A stretch of DNA of 62,895 nucleotides from Gammaproteobacteria bacterium. GTDB taxonomy: Bacteria > Pseudomonadota > Gammaproteobacteria > DSM-16500. Shown in pieces: positions 6,921-15,340 of the stretch. The DNA lies in assembly GCA_021324335.1 (NCBI GenBank), contig JAJPJH010000035.1, positions 1-62,895 of the forward strand, given 5' to 3'. The translations under genes were made by a program, and so were the position numbers. How positions within the stretch are numbered: position 1 is the stretch's first letter; the number at the start of each line of letters is the position of its first letter. The notes beneath the pieces were generated by a model. It did not search any database. It was not told where the DNA came from and saw nothing but the letters and a program-made list of their open reading frames with translations.

Positions 6921-8714
6921 ATGCCCGTTGAATTGAGCCATCATTTTTCAACTATCAAAGCTAAGAAAAATGCCATCATTCCCTTTAAAGACCATCCCCA
7001 ATTTTCTATTTTGGTTGACATTTTAAGCCGTAAAGCTGTTCACCATGTCTGCTTGCACACCGATTTTTCCACGCAATGGCTGCCCTATTTCCTCGAAGCA
7101 TTTCTGCAGCACCTTGCTCATGAACCTGTGCCGCCCATGCTGCACGAAGTGGAATTACTTTATTTACATGCCGAGCATCTTACTCCTTTGGAGAAAAAAC
7201 AGATAGAAAATGATTTGCAAAAACTACAAACTGAAAATAAAACCTCTAAAAAATGCCTGTTAATTGCGGTCAGTCATCCCGCTATATTGGATATGTTTTC
7301 CGTCGAACATCCAGCATTTCGTTTTATTATATTTACCTCTAAACACATACTTCCTGGGCAATTAGAAAAATATTTCTCTTGTTTATCTCTAACTTCAATG
7401 AGTGAATCTGATAAATTATCTCTTTTGAAGCATCAATGTATTGAGTTAGAAAATTTTCATAATGTTGTGATTTCTGAAGAAATCATTTCGCAGGCTTATT
7501 TATTAGCAGAACGTTATCTGAGTGCAACGCACGCATTAGAAAAAACGTTATTACTATTAGATAGCAGTACGGCTCGTGCCAGTGCGGCTGGTGAGTTAGG
7601 ATTAACGTTGCCTGTGGTGCTCAACGTATTATCCACATGGACACAAATACCCGCTTCTCACCTACAAACCAATCGATTTAAGCCGCATGAATTTATCCAG
7701 GCAATGCAGCAACGTGTCTTTGGTCAAGAAGCAGCGCTTACGGTGCTGGCTCAGGCTTTACAACAAAGTCAGGCCAATTTACAACAACGATGTGGTCCTT
7801 TTTGTGGATTGTGGTTGGTAGGTGGGGAACATACTGGTAAACGTACTACCGCATTAGCATTGACTGAACAATTATTTAAACAATTAAACGTTCTTTATCT
7901 AGCTTCAGCAATCACTATTAATAATTCAATGTTTGAAATGAAGCTTAAGCGGTGCGTAGATAAACAATATTTACCACTCAAAGAAGTGCTAACACAAACA
8001 CCTTATGCTGTTATTTTATTCGAAAATATGGAGCATGCTGCGCCTACCTTGATTGAGGCATTGCAAGAAATCATTCAGCTAGGAGTGTTGCATGATGAGC
8101 AAGGAAATATATTAGATTTCCGCCAATCTATTTTATTATTTAGTACCACGATTGGTGCGAATCGTTTAGCAGAATTAACGGTGTTATTTTCTCCAGAGGA
8201 AGGGCAAGAAGAAGTGAACTTCATGCAGCTTATTATGAAAGACCTTAAACCCGAACCTCGTTCTGCTAAGCATGATTATTCTCCGCAAGAATTAGTTGAT
8301 GTTATTCTGCCTGAGATGACAGCGCAGTTTCCTTTATCGCTCTGCCAGCAAGTACCGATGCTACCTTTTCTTCCTCTTACCAAATTGTCCATTGAAAAAA
8401 TCATCCGTTTAAAATTGAAATCATTAGGTAAAATGCTTGAAGGTCGTTATGGGGTTGAATTAGGCTATGCGCCAGAAGTGATTCGTTATCTCGCCAATGA
8501 AGTAATGATGCAACCAGAAGCGATGGATGTAGATAAAGTATTAAAGCAGCTTTATTTTGTTATCGAGCAAGCTATGCTCAATCAGGCAGATAATAAAAAC
8601 CGTCCCAATCAGCTATTTTTACAGTTGAATGAGACGGGGCAATTACTGCGGTGCGATTGGTTAGTGATGCCAACGACTGGTCGGCATCACTATCCTGTTT
8701 CCTCTACTAATTAG
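6921..8714 (+). CDS. ClpB-like AAA+ protein with degenerate ATPase motifs
   Basis: The 597-residue product aligns by eye with ClpA/ClpB ATPases. PFKDHPQFSILVDILSRK (about 21-38) looks like the start of the D1 module, but no P-loop follows. VLNVLSTWTQIPASHL (about 233-248) matches the linker before D2, and RVFGQEAALTVLAQAL (265-280) the D2 entry. D2 Walker A reads GGEHTGKR (301-308), with Arg in place of Thr/Ser, and Walker B reads AVILFENME in place of the usual ILFDEIE. It lacks the Clp N-domain. The whole frame is intact, so it may be a non-hydrolysing scaffold rather than a pseudogene. It follows tonB after 48 bp, probably with its own ribosome binding site. Confidence 0.65.
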   Translation: MPVELSHHFSTIKAKKNAIIPFKDHPQFSILVDILSRKAVHHVCLHTDFSTQWLPYFLEAFLQHLAHEPVPPMLHEVELLYLHAEHLTPLEKKQIENDLQKLQTENKTSKKCLLIAVSHPAILDMFSVEHPAFRFIIFTSKHILPGQLEKYFSCLSLTSMSESDKLSLLKHQCIELENFHNVVISEEIISQAYLLAERYLSATHALEKTLLLLDSSTARASAAGELGLTLPVVLNVLSTWTQIPASHLQTNRFKPHEFIQAMQQRVFGQEAALTVLAQALQQSQANLQQRCGPFCGLWLVGGEHTGKRTTALALTEQLFKQLNVLYLASAITINNSMFEMKLKRCVDKQYLPLKEVLTQTPYAVILFENMEHAAPTLIEALQEIIQLGVLHDEQGNILDFRQSILLFSTTIGANRLAELTVLFSPEEGQEEVNFMQLIMKDLKPEPRSAKHDYSPQELVDVILPEMTAQFPLSLCQQVPMLPFLPLTKLSIEKIIRLKLKSLGKMLEGRYGVELGYAPEVIRYLANEVMMQPEAMDVDKVLKQLYFVIEQAMLNQADNKNRPNQLFLQLNETGQLLRCDWLVMPTTGRHHYPVSSTN

Positions 8715-9154
8715 ACATTCGCTGTATAGCTGAATGAAGTACAGTCACCATCGACAGTGTAATGGTTATCGGTCGTTAACTTCGTTTTGATTAAACTGCA
8801 TAAACCCTTTGCAGCTGTACCACTGGGTGCTGGATCAGGGGTTAAGGTGTAACCCTTAGATTCTGCTGAGAATGACATAGTGCCGCCCCAAGGTACCGAG
8901 GTAAGGGTATTAGGAGGTAAGAGGGATTCAAGTTGGCCCTGTGACACCCCGGCATAATCACCACTTCCTTGTACCAAGTTCTCAACAGCAGCCGAAATGG
9001 CTCCTACCTGTTGAATGAAGGTGTTCGCCTGGCTGTTCTGGTTGGCAGATTGATAATAGCGCACAGACATCACAATAATCATTGCCGCGATGGCCAGCAC
9101 TAACATGATTTCTAATAAGGTAACGCCTAACATTGATTGGATAGATTTTCTCAT
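8711..9154 (-). CDS. Type IV major-pilin-like protein, copy 1
   Basis: The start chosen is the ATG preceded by AGGAG, giving a short leader MRKSIQSMLG, prepilin peptidase cleavage before VTLLE with Glu at +5, and the hydrophobic assembly helix LEIMLVLAIAAMIIVMS. The C-terminal globular part has two cysteines (in LCSLI and DGDCTS) that may form the pilin disulfide loop. It is processed by PilD-type peptidase and assembled into a pilus at the inner membrane. Its N-terminal third is almost identical to the second pilin at 9856-10293; the globular domains have diverged. Confidence 0.85.
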   Translation of the reverse strand: MRKSIQSMLGVTLLEIMLVLAIAAMIIVMSVRYYQSANQNSQANTFIQQVGAISAAVENLVQGSGDYAGVSQGQLESLLPPNTLTSVPWGGTMSFSAESKGYTLTPDPAPSGTAAKGLCSLIKTKLTTDNHYTVDGDCTSFSYTANV

Positions 9155-9252
9155 ACCAGCTCCTGGGAAAGCATGATTCTTGTTTATTGGTTTAAAAGCG
9201 ACCATTATCCCATAAACGCTTAGATAAAGGGAAGAGGCAGGGGGTTTACCAG

Positions 9253-9792
9253 CTAACGGTGCGGTAGCATACGGCGGAGAATATCATCTCGCTTGATAAA
9301 ATGGTGATAAAGTGCAGCCAATATATGCAGGGAGACTAATATGATGAGAATAATCGCTAAGTTATTGTGAAGATCAAAAAGAGTTTCTGCGAGAGGCTTG
9401 TTTTGTGCTATGGGTAAAGTAATGTTTAAGTTACCAATGTGCGGTGGCCTACCACCAGCTACCGAGCCAATCCAGCCAGCGAGCGGCATAGCCATCACGA
9501 TGACATAAAGTAGAAAATGCATGCCTCTTTCTACTCCTCTCTCCCATGAAGGTGTTCCAAACGGTAAGGCAGGTTTGGGATTAATACCAGCCCAGAGCGC
9601 CCGTAGTATCATTAAGGCAAGAATAGTTAAGCCTAACAATTTATGGAAATTATAAGCTGTGGGTTGGTAATCTTTAGGAATATCCCCGAGCAGGAAACCG
9701 TAGATAACCATGAATAAAAGTAATAAGAAGATGAGCCAATGAAAAAATTTTGCAATGCTGCCGTAAGAAGTAGAGGTATTTCGAAAAGTCAT
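9253..9792 (-). CDS. cybB: Cytochrome b561 family membrane protein
   Basis: This 179-residue protein has four predicted membrane helices and conserved histidines of the bacterial b561 family: FHWLIFLLL near the N-terminus, NFHKLLGLTILALMILR, MHFLLYVIVMAMPLAGW and SLHILAALYHHFIKRDD. Family members bind two b hemes and pass electrons, for example from superoxide to ubiquinone. It lies between two paralogous pilin genes on the same strand, an arrangement with no evident functional reason. Confidence 0.9.
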   Translation of the reverse strand: MTFRNTSTSYGSIAKFFHWLIFLLLLFMVIYGFLLGDIPKDYQPTAYNFHKLLGLTILALMILRALWAGINPKPALPFGTPSWERGVERGMHFLLYVIVMAMPLAGWIGSVAGGRPPHIGNLNITLPIAQNKPLAETLFDLHNNLAIILIILVSLHILAALYHHFIKRDDILRRMLPHR

Positions 9793-9855
9793 TCCCTATC
9801 CTTTTAAGACTACTCTGGCAAATCAACCAGTTAATTTGCCAGAGATACAAAACAA

Positions 9856-10293
9856 CTATACATTCCCTGTATAAGTAACCGTTGTGCAATCAAAAGCATA
9901 GTGCTTATCAGCGGTGAGTTTATTAAAAATTAAGCCGCATAATCCAGTGGTGGTGGTCCCGGATGCGGCCGTTCCGGCTTTTAGTGTATAACCGGTTGAG
10001 GTAGCTGTGAAAGTTAAGCCGCCGCCCCAGGGTGCGGTCGTTAAAGTGTTGGCTGGTAAGATGGAGGTAAGTTGGGCTGTGGAAACAGTAGAATAGTTAC
10101 CCGTTCCCTGCACCAAATTTTCAACACCAGCAGAAACTGCTCCTACTTGTTCTACGAACGTATTTGCTTGGCTGTTTTGGTTTGCAGATTGGTAATACCG
10201 TACTGACATGACAATAATCATTGCGGCAATAGCAAGTACCAGCATGATTTCTAATAAGGTAACACCTACCATCCTTTTTGCGAATTTTTTCAT
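9856..10293 (-). CDS. Type IV major-pilin-like protein, copy 2
   Basis: The 145-residue prepilin has the leader MKKFAKRMVG, cleavage before VTLLE and the same assembly helix as copy 1. The globular domain differs, with two cysteines (LCGLIF and FDCTTV). Nucleotide identity between the two copies is high across the leader and helix and then drops, so this is an older duplication with diversified surfaces, or conversion of the 5' end. It is the first gene of a minus-strand series pilin - cybB - pilin. Confidence 0.85.
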   Translation of the reverse strand: MKKFAKRMVGVTLLEIMLVLAIAAMIIVMSVRYYQSANQNSQANTFVEQVGAVSAGVENLVQGTGNYSTVSTAQLTSILPANTLTTAPWGGGLTFTATSTGYTLKAGTAASGTTTTGLCGLIFNKLTADKHYAFDCTTVTYTGNV

Positions 10294-10381
10294 ACCCTAG
10301 CCCCTTCAGATTAAAATCCATGTAAATCAATATAAAACTATGGTAATTTTCCATCAACTAATTATAGCAAGAAAATTGTCT

Positions 10382-11062
10382 ATGGTGTTAAGCGAAGATA
10401 ACATTTTACCTTCTATCGAAATTGATCCCGCGGGGCCAACTCAACGAACTATCATATGGTTACACGGTTTAGGGGCGGATGGCTCAGATTTTGTACCCGT
10501 TGCCTCTGAATTACATCTGCCGGCCGAGTTAGGGGTGCGTTTTGTGTTTCCTCATGCCCCTATCATGCCCGTGACCATTAATAATGGATATGAAATGCGG
10601 GCTTGGTTTGATATCCCTGCTATGGCTATTCATGAGAATATTGATGAGAAGGGCATTGCGAAATCAGTGGAATCACTTAAGCTTTTGATTAAAAGAGAAA
10701 CCTCTCGAGGCATTCTAACTAAACACATTATCCTTGCGGGTTTTTCCCAAGGCGCCATGATTGCTTTGACCGCAGGCCTCAATTACCCCGATCCTTTAGG
10801 CGGTATTTTAGCGCTTTCCGGCTGTTTGCCATTGGCAAATAAGGTATTTGAGAAGGCATCTGCTGCCCATCAACACATTCCTATTTTTATCGGCCATGGC
10901 ACAGAAGATACCATTGTTCCTTATGCGTTAGGCAAGGCCACTTATGTGGCGTTAAAGCAAAGAGGTTATCCTGTCTCATGGCATAGCTATCCCATGCCGC
11001 ACTCGGTTTCAGGAGAAGAAATCCGAGATATTCGTCAGTGGATACAGACGGTATGGCGTTGA
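10382..11062 (+). CDS. Carboxylesterase/phospholipase of the alpha/beta-hydrolase family
   Basis: With the ATG at 10382 the protein has 226 residues and the hallmarks of the small esterase/lysophospholipase family: TIIWLHGLGADGSDF (oxyanion-hole HGxG-type segment), FPHAP, the nucleophile elbow GFSQG, GTEDTIVP with the acidic residue and MPHSV with the catalytic histidine. These cytosolic serine hydrolases cleave short-chain esters or lysophospholipids. An ATG at 10340 would add 14 residues without family support. It overlaps the start of the next gene. Confidence 0.85.
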   Translation: MVLSEDNILPSIEIDPAGPTQRTIIWLHGLGADGSDFVPVASELHLPAELGVRFVFPHAPIMPVTINNGYEMRAWFDIPAMAIHENIDEKGIAKSVESLKLLIKRETSRGILTKHIILAGFSQGAMIALTAGLNYPDPLGGILALSGCLPLANKVFEKASAAHQHIPIFIGHGTEDTIVPYALGKATYVALKQRGYPVSWHSYPMPHSVSGEEIRDIRQWIQTVWR

Positions 11063-13143
11063 GGCGACCGGCTAGTTTAGTAACGATACTCATTTTTTTG
11101 ACAGCTCTTGCACTCTTGGCGCAAGTCTCATTCATGATGGCTAATTATTATGCCAATCGTTTAGTGGATATTTTAACAGGCAGTCCTTTTTTTAATTCAC
11201 TATGGCAGGACCCTCTCATTTTGTTTCCTATCCTCGAAGTGGTTCTGATTCAATTTCTATTCTATGTTTTATTCATTGCTACTCTTTGGTATATTACTAC
11301 GGCCATCGGTGAGTTATTTTCACTCTCAGTTTCTACCCTGCGTTCATTAGGTCTATTGCTGTGGGTTCTGGTAGCGGTCGATATACTTGCCGCAAATTGT
11401 TATTTCTTTCCTTATTCTTTATTTTCGCGCCTAATCTGCCAGTCATTATTTAATGATCAGCTGACAGGACTGATACTAAAAAACATAATGGTCCTATGCT
11501 CATTTATTTTGTTAATTGCCGTACTTTTAGCCTTAATAAATTTATGTGTTCAGCTTTACAGAAAACAACATTATTTACGGCATGGTGGGTTTTTATTTCT
11601 GATTGCTGTTTTCATTTTCTTAAATTGGAATAAGACCGCCTTTCAACCGCTTCCACAAGATAGCGGTACAGCAGAGAAGCCTAACATTATTTTTATCAGT
11701 TTTGATGCATTGCGTCCTGATTTTGTAGAAGGAAGCCATCTCATCCATTTCATCCAATCCTCGCTTCATTTCACTCATGCTTATACACCTCTCGCACGTA
11801 CCTCTCCTTCCTGGACGAGCATTTTAACCGCTGCTTATCCTCTTCATAATGGCATTCGGGAGAACATGGTTAATCCTAAACAATTATTGTTATCTGATAC
11901 GTTACCTCGTCATTTGAAAAATTTAGGCTATCAAACCTGGTATGCGACTGATGACAGACGGTATAACAACATCGGCCACTATATTGGCTTTGATCATGTG
12001 ATAGGCCCCTCGACGGGCGTTGATGATTTTCTCATTGGTAATTTAAATGATTTCCCGCTTTCTAATCTTTTTGTGAATACACCCATGGGTCGATGGCTTT
12101 TTCCTTACAATTATGGCAATCACAGTGCTTCCGCAACCTATGATCCTGATAGTTTTTTGCATTTAATTCAGGCTGGACTACACCACCGCAATCATCAGCC
12201 GCTTCTTCTTGCGATACACTTGAATGTAACCGGGTGGCCTTTTTACTGGCTAAGCGATACTCCTCACGAGCATATGATTGATTTGTACAAGAAAGCCGTG
12301 AGTGATGCAGATGGCCAATTTGCTAAATTACTAACAATGTTGCAGCAGAATCACTTACTCAATTATAGTATTGTGATTTTATTATCTGATCATGGCATCA
12401 CCTTGGGGCAGCCTCACGATAGGATTATTTCTGCAGCCAACTATCGAGGTACACCCGAGAAAATAAACGATGTAGAGATTTTTAAATATTACAATGCACC
12501 TGCTTTTACGACGGATTTTAAACATGATTACGGACTTGATACTTCGTATGGTTATGGAGGTGATGTCCTCAGCTTAAAGCAAACACATGCTGTATTAGCA
12601 ATCAAAGGATATGGGATTTCGATTGGTGAACCTCGGCAGATAGATTATTTTACTTCGTTAATGGATATTGCACCAACTTTGCTAGCCTTATTAAAATTCC
12701 CGCCGCTTGCTTATCAAGATGGTGTCTCATTACTTACACCTTCGCAGCGTAGTTTTTTTATTGAGTCAGGTTACACGACAGAGGAAATGCAAAAAGACAA
12801 AATTTCTGAAATAGATGTCTTAAATATGCTGATTAATTTTTATCAGGTTAATCCGGATGGTGCTATTTATATTAAACCGGCGGATGAGAAAAAATTAATT
12901 TCAAGTAAACAATACGCTGTGATTTCAGGTGATTGGTTATTAGCACGATACCCAGCGATGATGCGTTATAAAATGGTGCGTGAGGGAAATCAATTTTTTC
13001 TTAAGCCTATGCTAGCGCCAAGTTATTTCGTGTTAGTTAATCTCAAGACAGGAGAGTGGACGACAGAGCTTAATTCAGCTTTTGCTGCTAAGGCGCCTGC
13101 CTCCAAGCTGCTGAAAATACTAAAACGGTTTTTTAATCTCTAA
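11053..13143 (+). CDS. Membrane-anchored sulfatase-family hydrolase/transferase
   Basis: About five N-terminal membrane helices (roughly residues 5-190) precede a large periplasmic alkaline-phosphatase-fold domain of the sulfatase/LTA-synthase type. PNIIFISFDALRPDF carries the first metal-binding acidic residues, RTSPSWTSILTAAYP the nucleophile region with Ser/Thr instead of the formylglycine cysteine, and VILLSDHGITLG the later metal site. The topology is like that of phosphoethanolamine or phosphoglycerol transferases that modify lipids or glycans, but the substrate is not evident. A GTG at 11038 is the alternative start. It overlaps the esterase gene and is probably co-transcribed. Confidence 0.75.
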   Translation: MALRRPASLVTILIFLTALALLAQVSFMMANYYANRLVDILTGSPFFNSLWQDPLILFPILEVVLIQFLFYVLFIATLWYITTAIGELFSLSVSTLRSLGLLLWVLVAVDILAANCYFFPYSLFSRLICQSLFNDQLTGLILKNIMVLCSFILLIAVLLALINLCVQLYRKQHYLRHGGFLFLIAVFIFLNWNKTAFQPLPQDSGTAEKPNIIFISFDALRPDFVEGSHLIHFIQSSLHFTHAYTPLARTSPSWTSILTAAYPLHNGIRENMVNPKQLLLSDTLPRHLKNLGYQTWYATDDRRYNNIGHYIGFDHVIGPSTGVDDFLIGNLNDFPLSNLFVNTPMGRWLFPYNYGNHSASATYDPDSFLHLIQAGLHHRNHQPLLLAIHLNVTGWPFYWLSDTPHEHMIDLYKKAVSDADGQFAKLLTMLQQNHLLNYSIVILLSDHGITLGQPHDRIISAANYRGTPEKINDVEIFKYYNAPAFTTDFKHDYGLDTSYGYGGDVLSLKQTHAVLAIKGYGISIGEPRQIDYFTSLMDIAPTLLALLKFPPLAYQDGVSLLTPSQRSFFIESGYTTEEMQKDKISEIDVLNMLINFYQVNPDGAIYIKPADEKKLISSKQYAVISGDWLLARYPAMMRYKMVREGNQFFLKPMLAPSYFVLVNLKTGEWTTELNSAFAAKAPASKLLKILKRFFNL

Positions 13144-13276
13144 TAAGCGACAACTCTTTGATAGCTATAAAAAAGCAAATACCCCCTGGGGCCACTACAA
13201 GCGAACAACTGGGATTGTTTTTAGCCGCTAACTGCTTGATCCATAAGAGGCGTACTAGATACCGTCAACAAACCCC

Positions 13277-13305
13277 TTGACTACCTACCATTTAGTAGGT
13301 AGACT
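13277..13305 (+). promoter_or_regulatory. Promoter with embedded operator of the TetR-family gene
   Basis: TTGACT (13277-13282) and TAGACT (13300-13305) are spaced by 17 bp. An operator palindrome fills the spacer: CTACCTAC (13281-13288), 6 bp, GTAGGTAG (13295-13302). A bound regulator would block RNA polymerase. Transcription would begin near 13312, only a few bases before the ATG at 13316, so the message may be nearly leaderless; no ribosome binding site is visible. Confidence 0.7.
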
Positions 13306-13315
13306 GCCGGCTATT

Positions 13316-13900
13316 ATGAAGAAATTAGACAACTATCAACAAATATTGACCGTAGCAGAACATTTAATTCAGACATTGGGTTACAATGCTTTTAGCTATC
13401 ATGATATTGCAGAAAAAGTGGGGATTAAAACTGCCAGTATTCATTATCATTTTCCTACTAAAGCGGATCTCGGCAAGGCGGTTGTAAAAAAACATATCAA
13501 TGCGCTTTGTGAGGAGCTAGAGCAGATACTTAACAATAAAAAATTAACTTGTCGAAAAAAACTTGAATTATTCGTTGATAGTATCGTGGCTAAAACTTAT
13601 CTCTCTGAAAAGAAAATGTGTTTAGGGGGTATGTTGGCATCCGAGGTATTGACGTTGCCTGAGATGATACAGCATGAAGTACGTTTGTTTTTTAATCGAC
13701 TGGAAGAGTGGCTTAAACGGTTAATAACTGAAGCCATTGAAAAAAAAGAATTCTACGTAGAAAAAAGGCATGTTAGGAATGAAATAATGCTTATTTTATC
13801 TACATTAGAAGGTGCTTTGTTATTAGCACGGTTGTTTCAGGATGAGGAGCATTTGGTTGCCGCTAGGAAATATATTATGGCACGTTTAACGGAAGGATAA
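13316..13900 (+). CDS. TetR/AcrR-family transcriptional repressor
   Basis: The 194-residue protein has the TetR N-terminal helix-turn-helix (FSYHDIAEKVGIKTASIHYHFPTKADLGKAVV) and a variable C-terminal ligand domain with KMCLGGMLASEVLTLP. A long in-frame TTG start at 13277 would place the operator inside the gene, so I chose the ATG. Half-sites of the operator in its own promoter recur before the downstream glutathione transferase gene. It therefore probably represses itself and that gene and is released by an electrophile or similar ligand. Confidence 0.87.
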   Translation: MKKLDNYQQILTVAEHLIQTLGYNAFSYHDIAEKVGIKTASIHYHFPTKADLGKAVVKKHINALCEELEQILNNKKLTCRKKLELFVDSIVAKTYLSEKKMCLGGMLASEVLTLPEMIQHEVRLFFNRLEEWLKRLITEAIEKKEFYVEKRHVRNEIMLILSTLEGALLLARLFQDEEHLVAARKYIMARLTEG

Positions 13901-13918
13901 ATTTTTTAACTTTCAAAT

Positions 13919-13936
13919 CTATCTACTAGTAGATAA
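13919..13936. promoter_or_regulatory. Second TetR-type operator upstream of the glutathione transferase gene
   Basis: CTATCTAC (13919-13926), TA, GTAGATAA (13929-13936); the inner 16 bp form a perfect palindrome. The half-sites are close to those of the operator at 13281-13302 but are 2 bp apart instead of 6. It lies 20 bp before the ATG of the transferase gene. Confidence 0.6.
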
Positions 13937-13956
13937 GTATCAGAAGAGTATATTTT

Positions 13957-14643
13957 ATGCTAAATCAAGTAAACAAAGAAAATGGTCCACAAAAAGTAAT
14001 TATCTGGGGAACAAGTGCCTCTCCTTATGTGCGTAAGGTCATGGTGGCATTGGCGGAAAAAAATATTTCCTATGAGCAAAAAGAAATATTGCCAAAAATT
14101 CTCCTCAAAGCAACAGGGCAGCCTATTCCTGCTGATTTTGATGCAGCAAGTCCATTAGGAAAAATTCCTGCATTGCAGATAAATGATTTTACTCTTTCAG
14201 ACTCAGCCGTCATTGCAGCTTATTTAGATAAGAAATTTACTAGCGGTAATAAGTTATATCCTACTGATCCTGAGGAATATGCAATTGCTTTATGGTTTGA
14301 ACATTATGCTGATAATATTTTGACAGAAGTGATTTATAAAAAAATATTTTTAGAATGTATTGTCAAAGCCAAAATTCTTAATCAGGAACCTAATCATAAT
14401 TTAGTAAAAGAGGCAAAAAATATAGAATTACCCCCTGTGCTTGATTATTTAAATAAATCTTTAGAGGGAAAAGAGTGGTTCGCGGGTAATCATTTTTCGA
14501 TGGCTGATGTTGCTATCTCTACTCAACTTCTAGCTCTTATGATGACAGAATATGAGATGGATCATAAAGAATGGCCTAATCTCAACAATTTTCTGAAGAA
14601 AATAATAGAGCGACCTTCGTTTAAAAAAATTGTGGCTCGTTAA
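13957..14643 (+). CDS. Glutathione S-transferase family protein
   Basis: The 228-residue cytosolic enzyme has a thioredoxin-fold N-domain (SASPYVRKVMVALAEKNISYE, then SPLGKIPALQIND with the cis-proline, and SDSAVIAAYLDKKF) and an all-helical C-domain (GKEWFAGNHFSMADVAISTQL). The family conjugates glutathione to electrophiles or reduces peroxides. It is adjacent to and probably controlled by the TetR regulator. A strong terminator follows, so this is a two-gene stress module. Confidence 0.9.
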   Translation: MLNQVNKENGPQKVIIWGTSASPYVRKVMVALAEKNISYEQKEILPKILLKATGQPIPADFDAASPLGKIPALQINDFTLSDSAVIAAYLDKKFTSGNKLYPTDPEEYAIALWFEHYADNILTEVIYKKIFLECIVKAKILNQEPNHNLVKEAKNIELPPVLDYLNKSLEGKEWFAGNHFSMADVAISTQLLALMMTEYEMDHKEWPNLNNFLKKIIERPSFKKIVAR

Positions 14644-14651
14644 CTTTTTTG

Positions 14652-14685
14652 AAACGCCTCAATTCATCATGGATTGAGGCGTTTT
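14652..14685 (+). terminator. Rho-independent terminator after the glutathione transferase gene
   Basis: Twelve-base arms (14652-14663 and 14673-14684) with core ACGCCTCAAT/ATTGAGGCGT end in a T-run. It begins 8 bp after the stop codon. Confidence 0.88.
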
Positions 14686-14702
14686 TGAATAATCACCAAG
14701 TT

Positions 14703-15311
14703 TTAATCCACAATAAACGACAAGCCCAAGCTATAAAGATCCATTGTACCTGTCGTATTGTTCCCCGTTGCTCGTGCCCATTGTCCAACGAGCGCAAGCT
14801 CAGGCATAAAATACCATTGCGCCCCTAAGCCTAAATAAACACCGGTTGCACTATGGTCAGCACTGCTAGTGGCCATGCCAATATCACTCGCTGCCTCTGT
14901 ATTCTTAACACTAACGCTTGCCAGCGCACGGGATACCCCCGCTTTAGCAAAGGCTTCTACGCCCGAGGTCATCACCGGAAGGATGGCTTTAATGGCTAAG
15001 TCATACGAAGAGTTGGTGACTTTTGCGGCGGTATTATTGGTATTGGGTTCTTTAATAGTGGTATTTGCATAGCGTGTGTAGCCGATTTCAGTGCCAAAAT
15101 ATGGCATGAACTTATAGCCAATTTCTCCACTGCCGCCAATGCCGGAAGTGCTGACATTGCCTGGGTAATTGGTATTAGATAATTTGGTTTCGCCGGCATC
15201 GGCTTCCACGTACCAGCCGTACGGTACGGACATCACAGCAAAAATAGGGAGGGAAATGAATAAAGAGGTAAACCCAGCGATTGCTGCCAGTAATCGTCTA
15301 TTGCCCTGCAT
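14703..15311 (-). CDS. Outer-membrane beta-barrel protein (OmpA-like small barrel)
   Basis: The start at 15311 is preceded by GGAGAG and gives a 202-residue precursor with a signal peptide ending near IFAVMS. The mature part alternates hydrophobic and polar residues as in an 8-stranded barrel: GWYVEADAGETKL, GSGEIGYKFMPYFGTEIGYTRY, GVYLGLGAQWYFMPELALVGQW and a terminal LYSLGLSFIVD. Such proteins are surface porins or adhesins. There is no peptidoglycan-binding domain. It is close behind glyS on the same strand and may be read from that operon. Confidence 0.8.
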   Translation of the reverse strand: MQGNRRLLAAIAGFTSLFISLPIFAVMSVPYGWYVEADAGETKLSNTNYPGNVSTSGIGGSGEIGYKFMPYFGTEIGYTRYANTTIKEPNTNNTAAKVTNSSYDLAIKAILPVMTSGVEAFAKAGVSRALASVSVKNTEAASDIGMATSSADHSATGVYLGLGAQWYFMPELALVGQWARATGNNTTGTMDLYSLGLSFIVD

Positions 15312-15340
15312 GATTGCTCTCCGTAAGAATGCCATGGGCA

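Noticed and set aside
10382..11062. The esterase as the missing BioH
   Set aside because: Its motifs fit the carboxylesterase/lysophospholipase family rather than BioH, and it is far from the bio genes. Only a test could exclude it.
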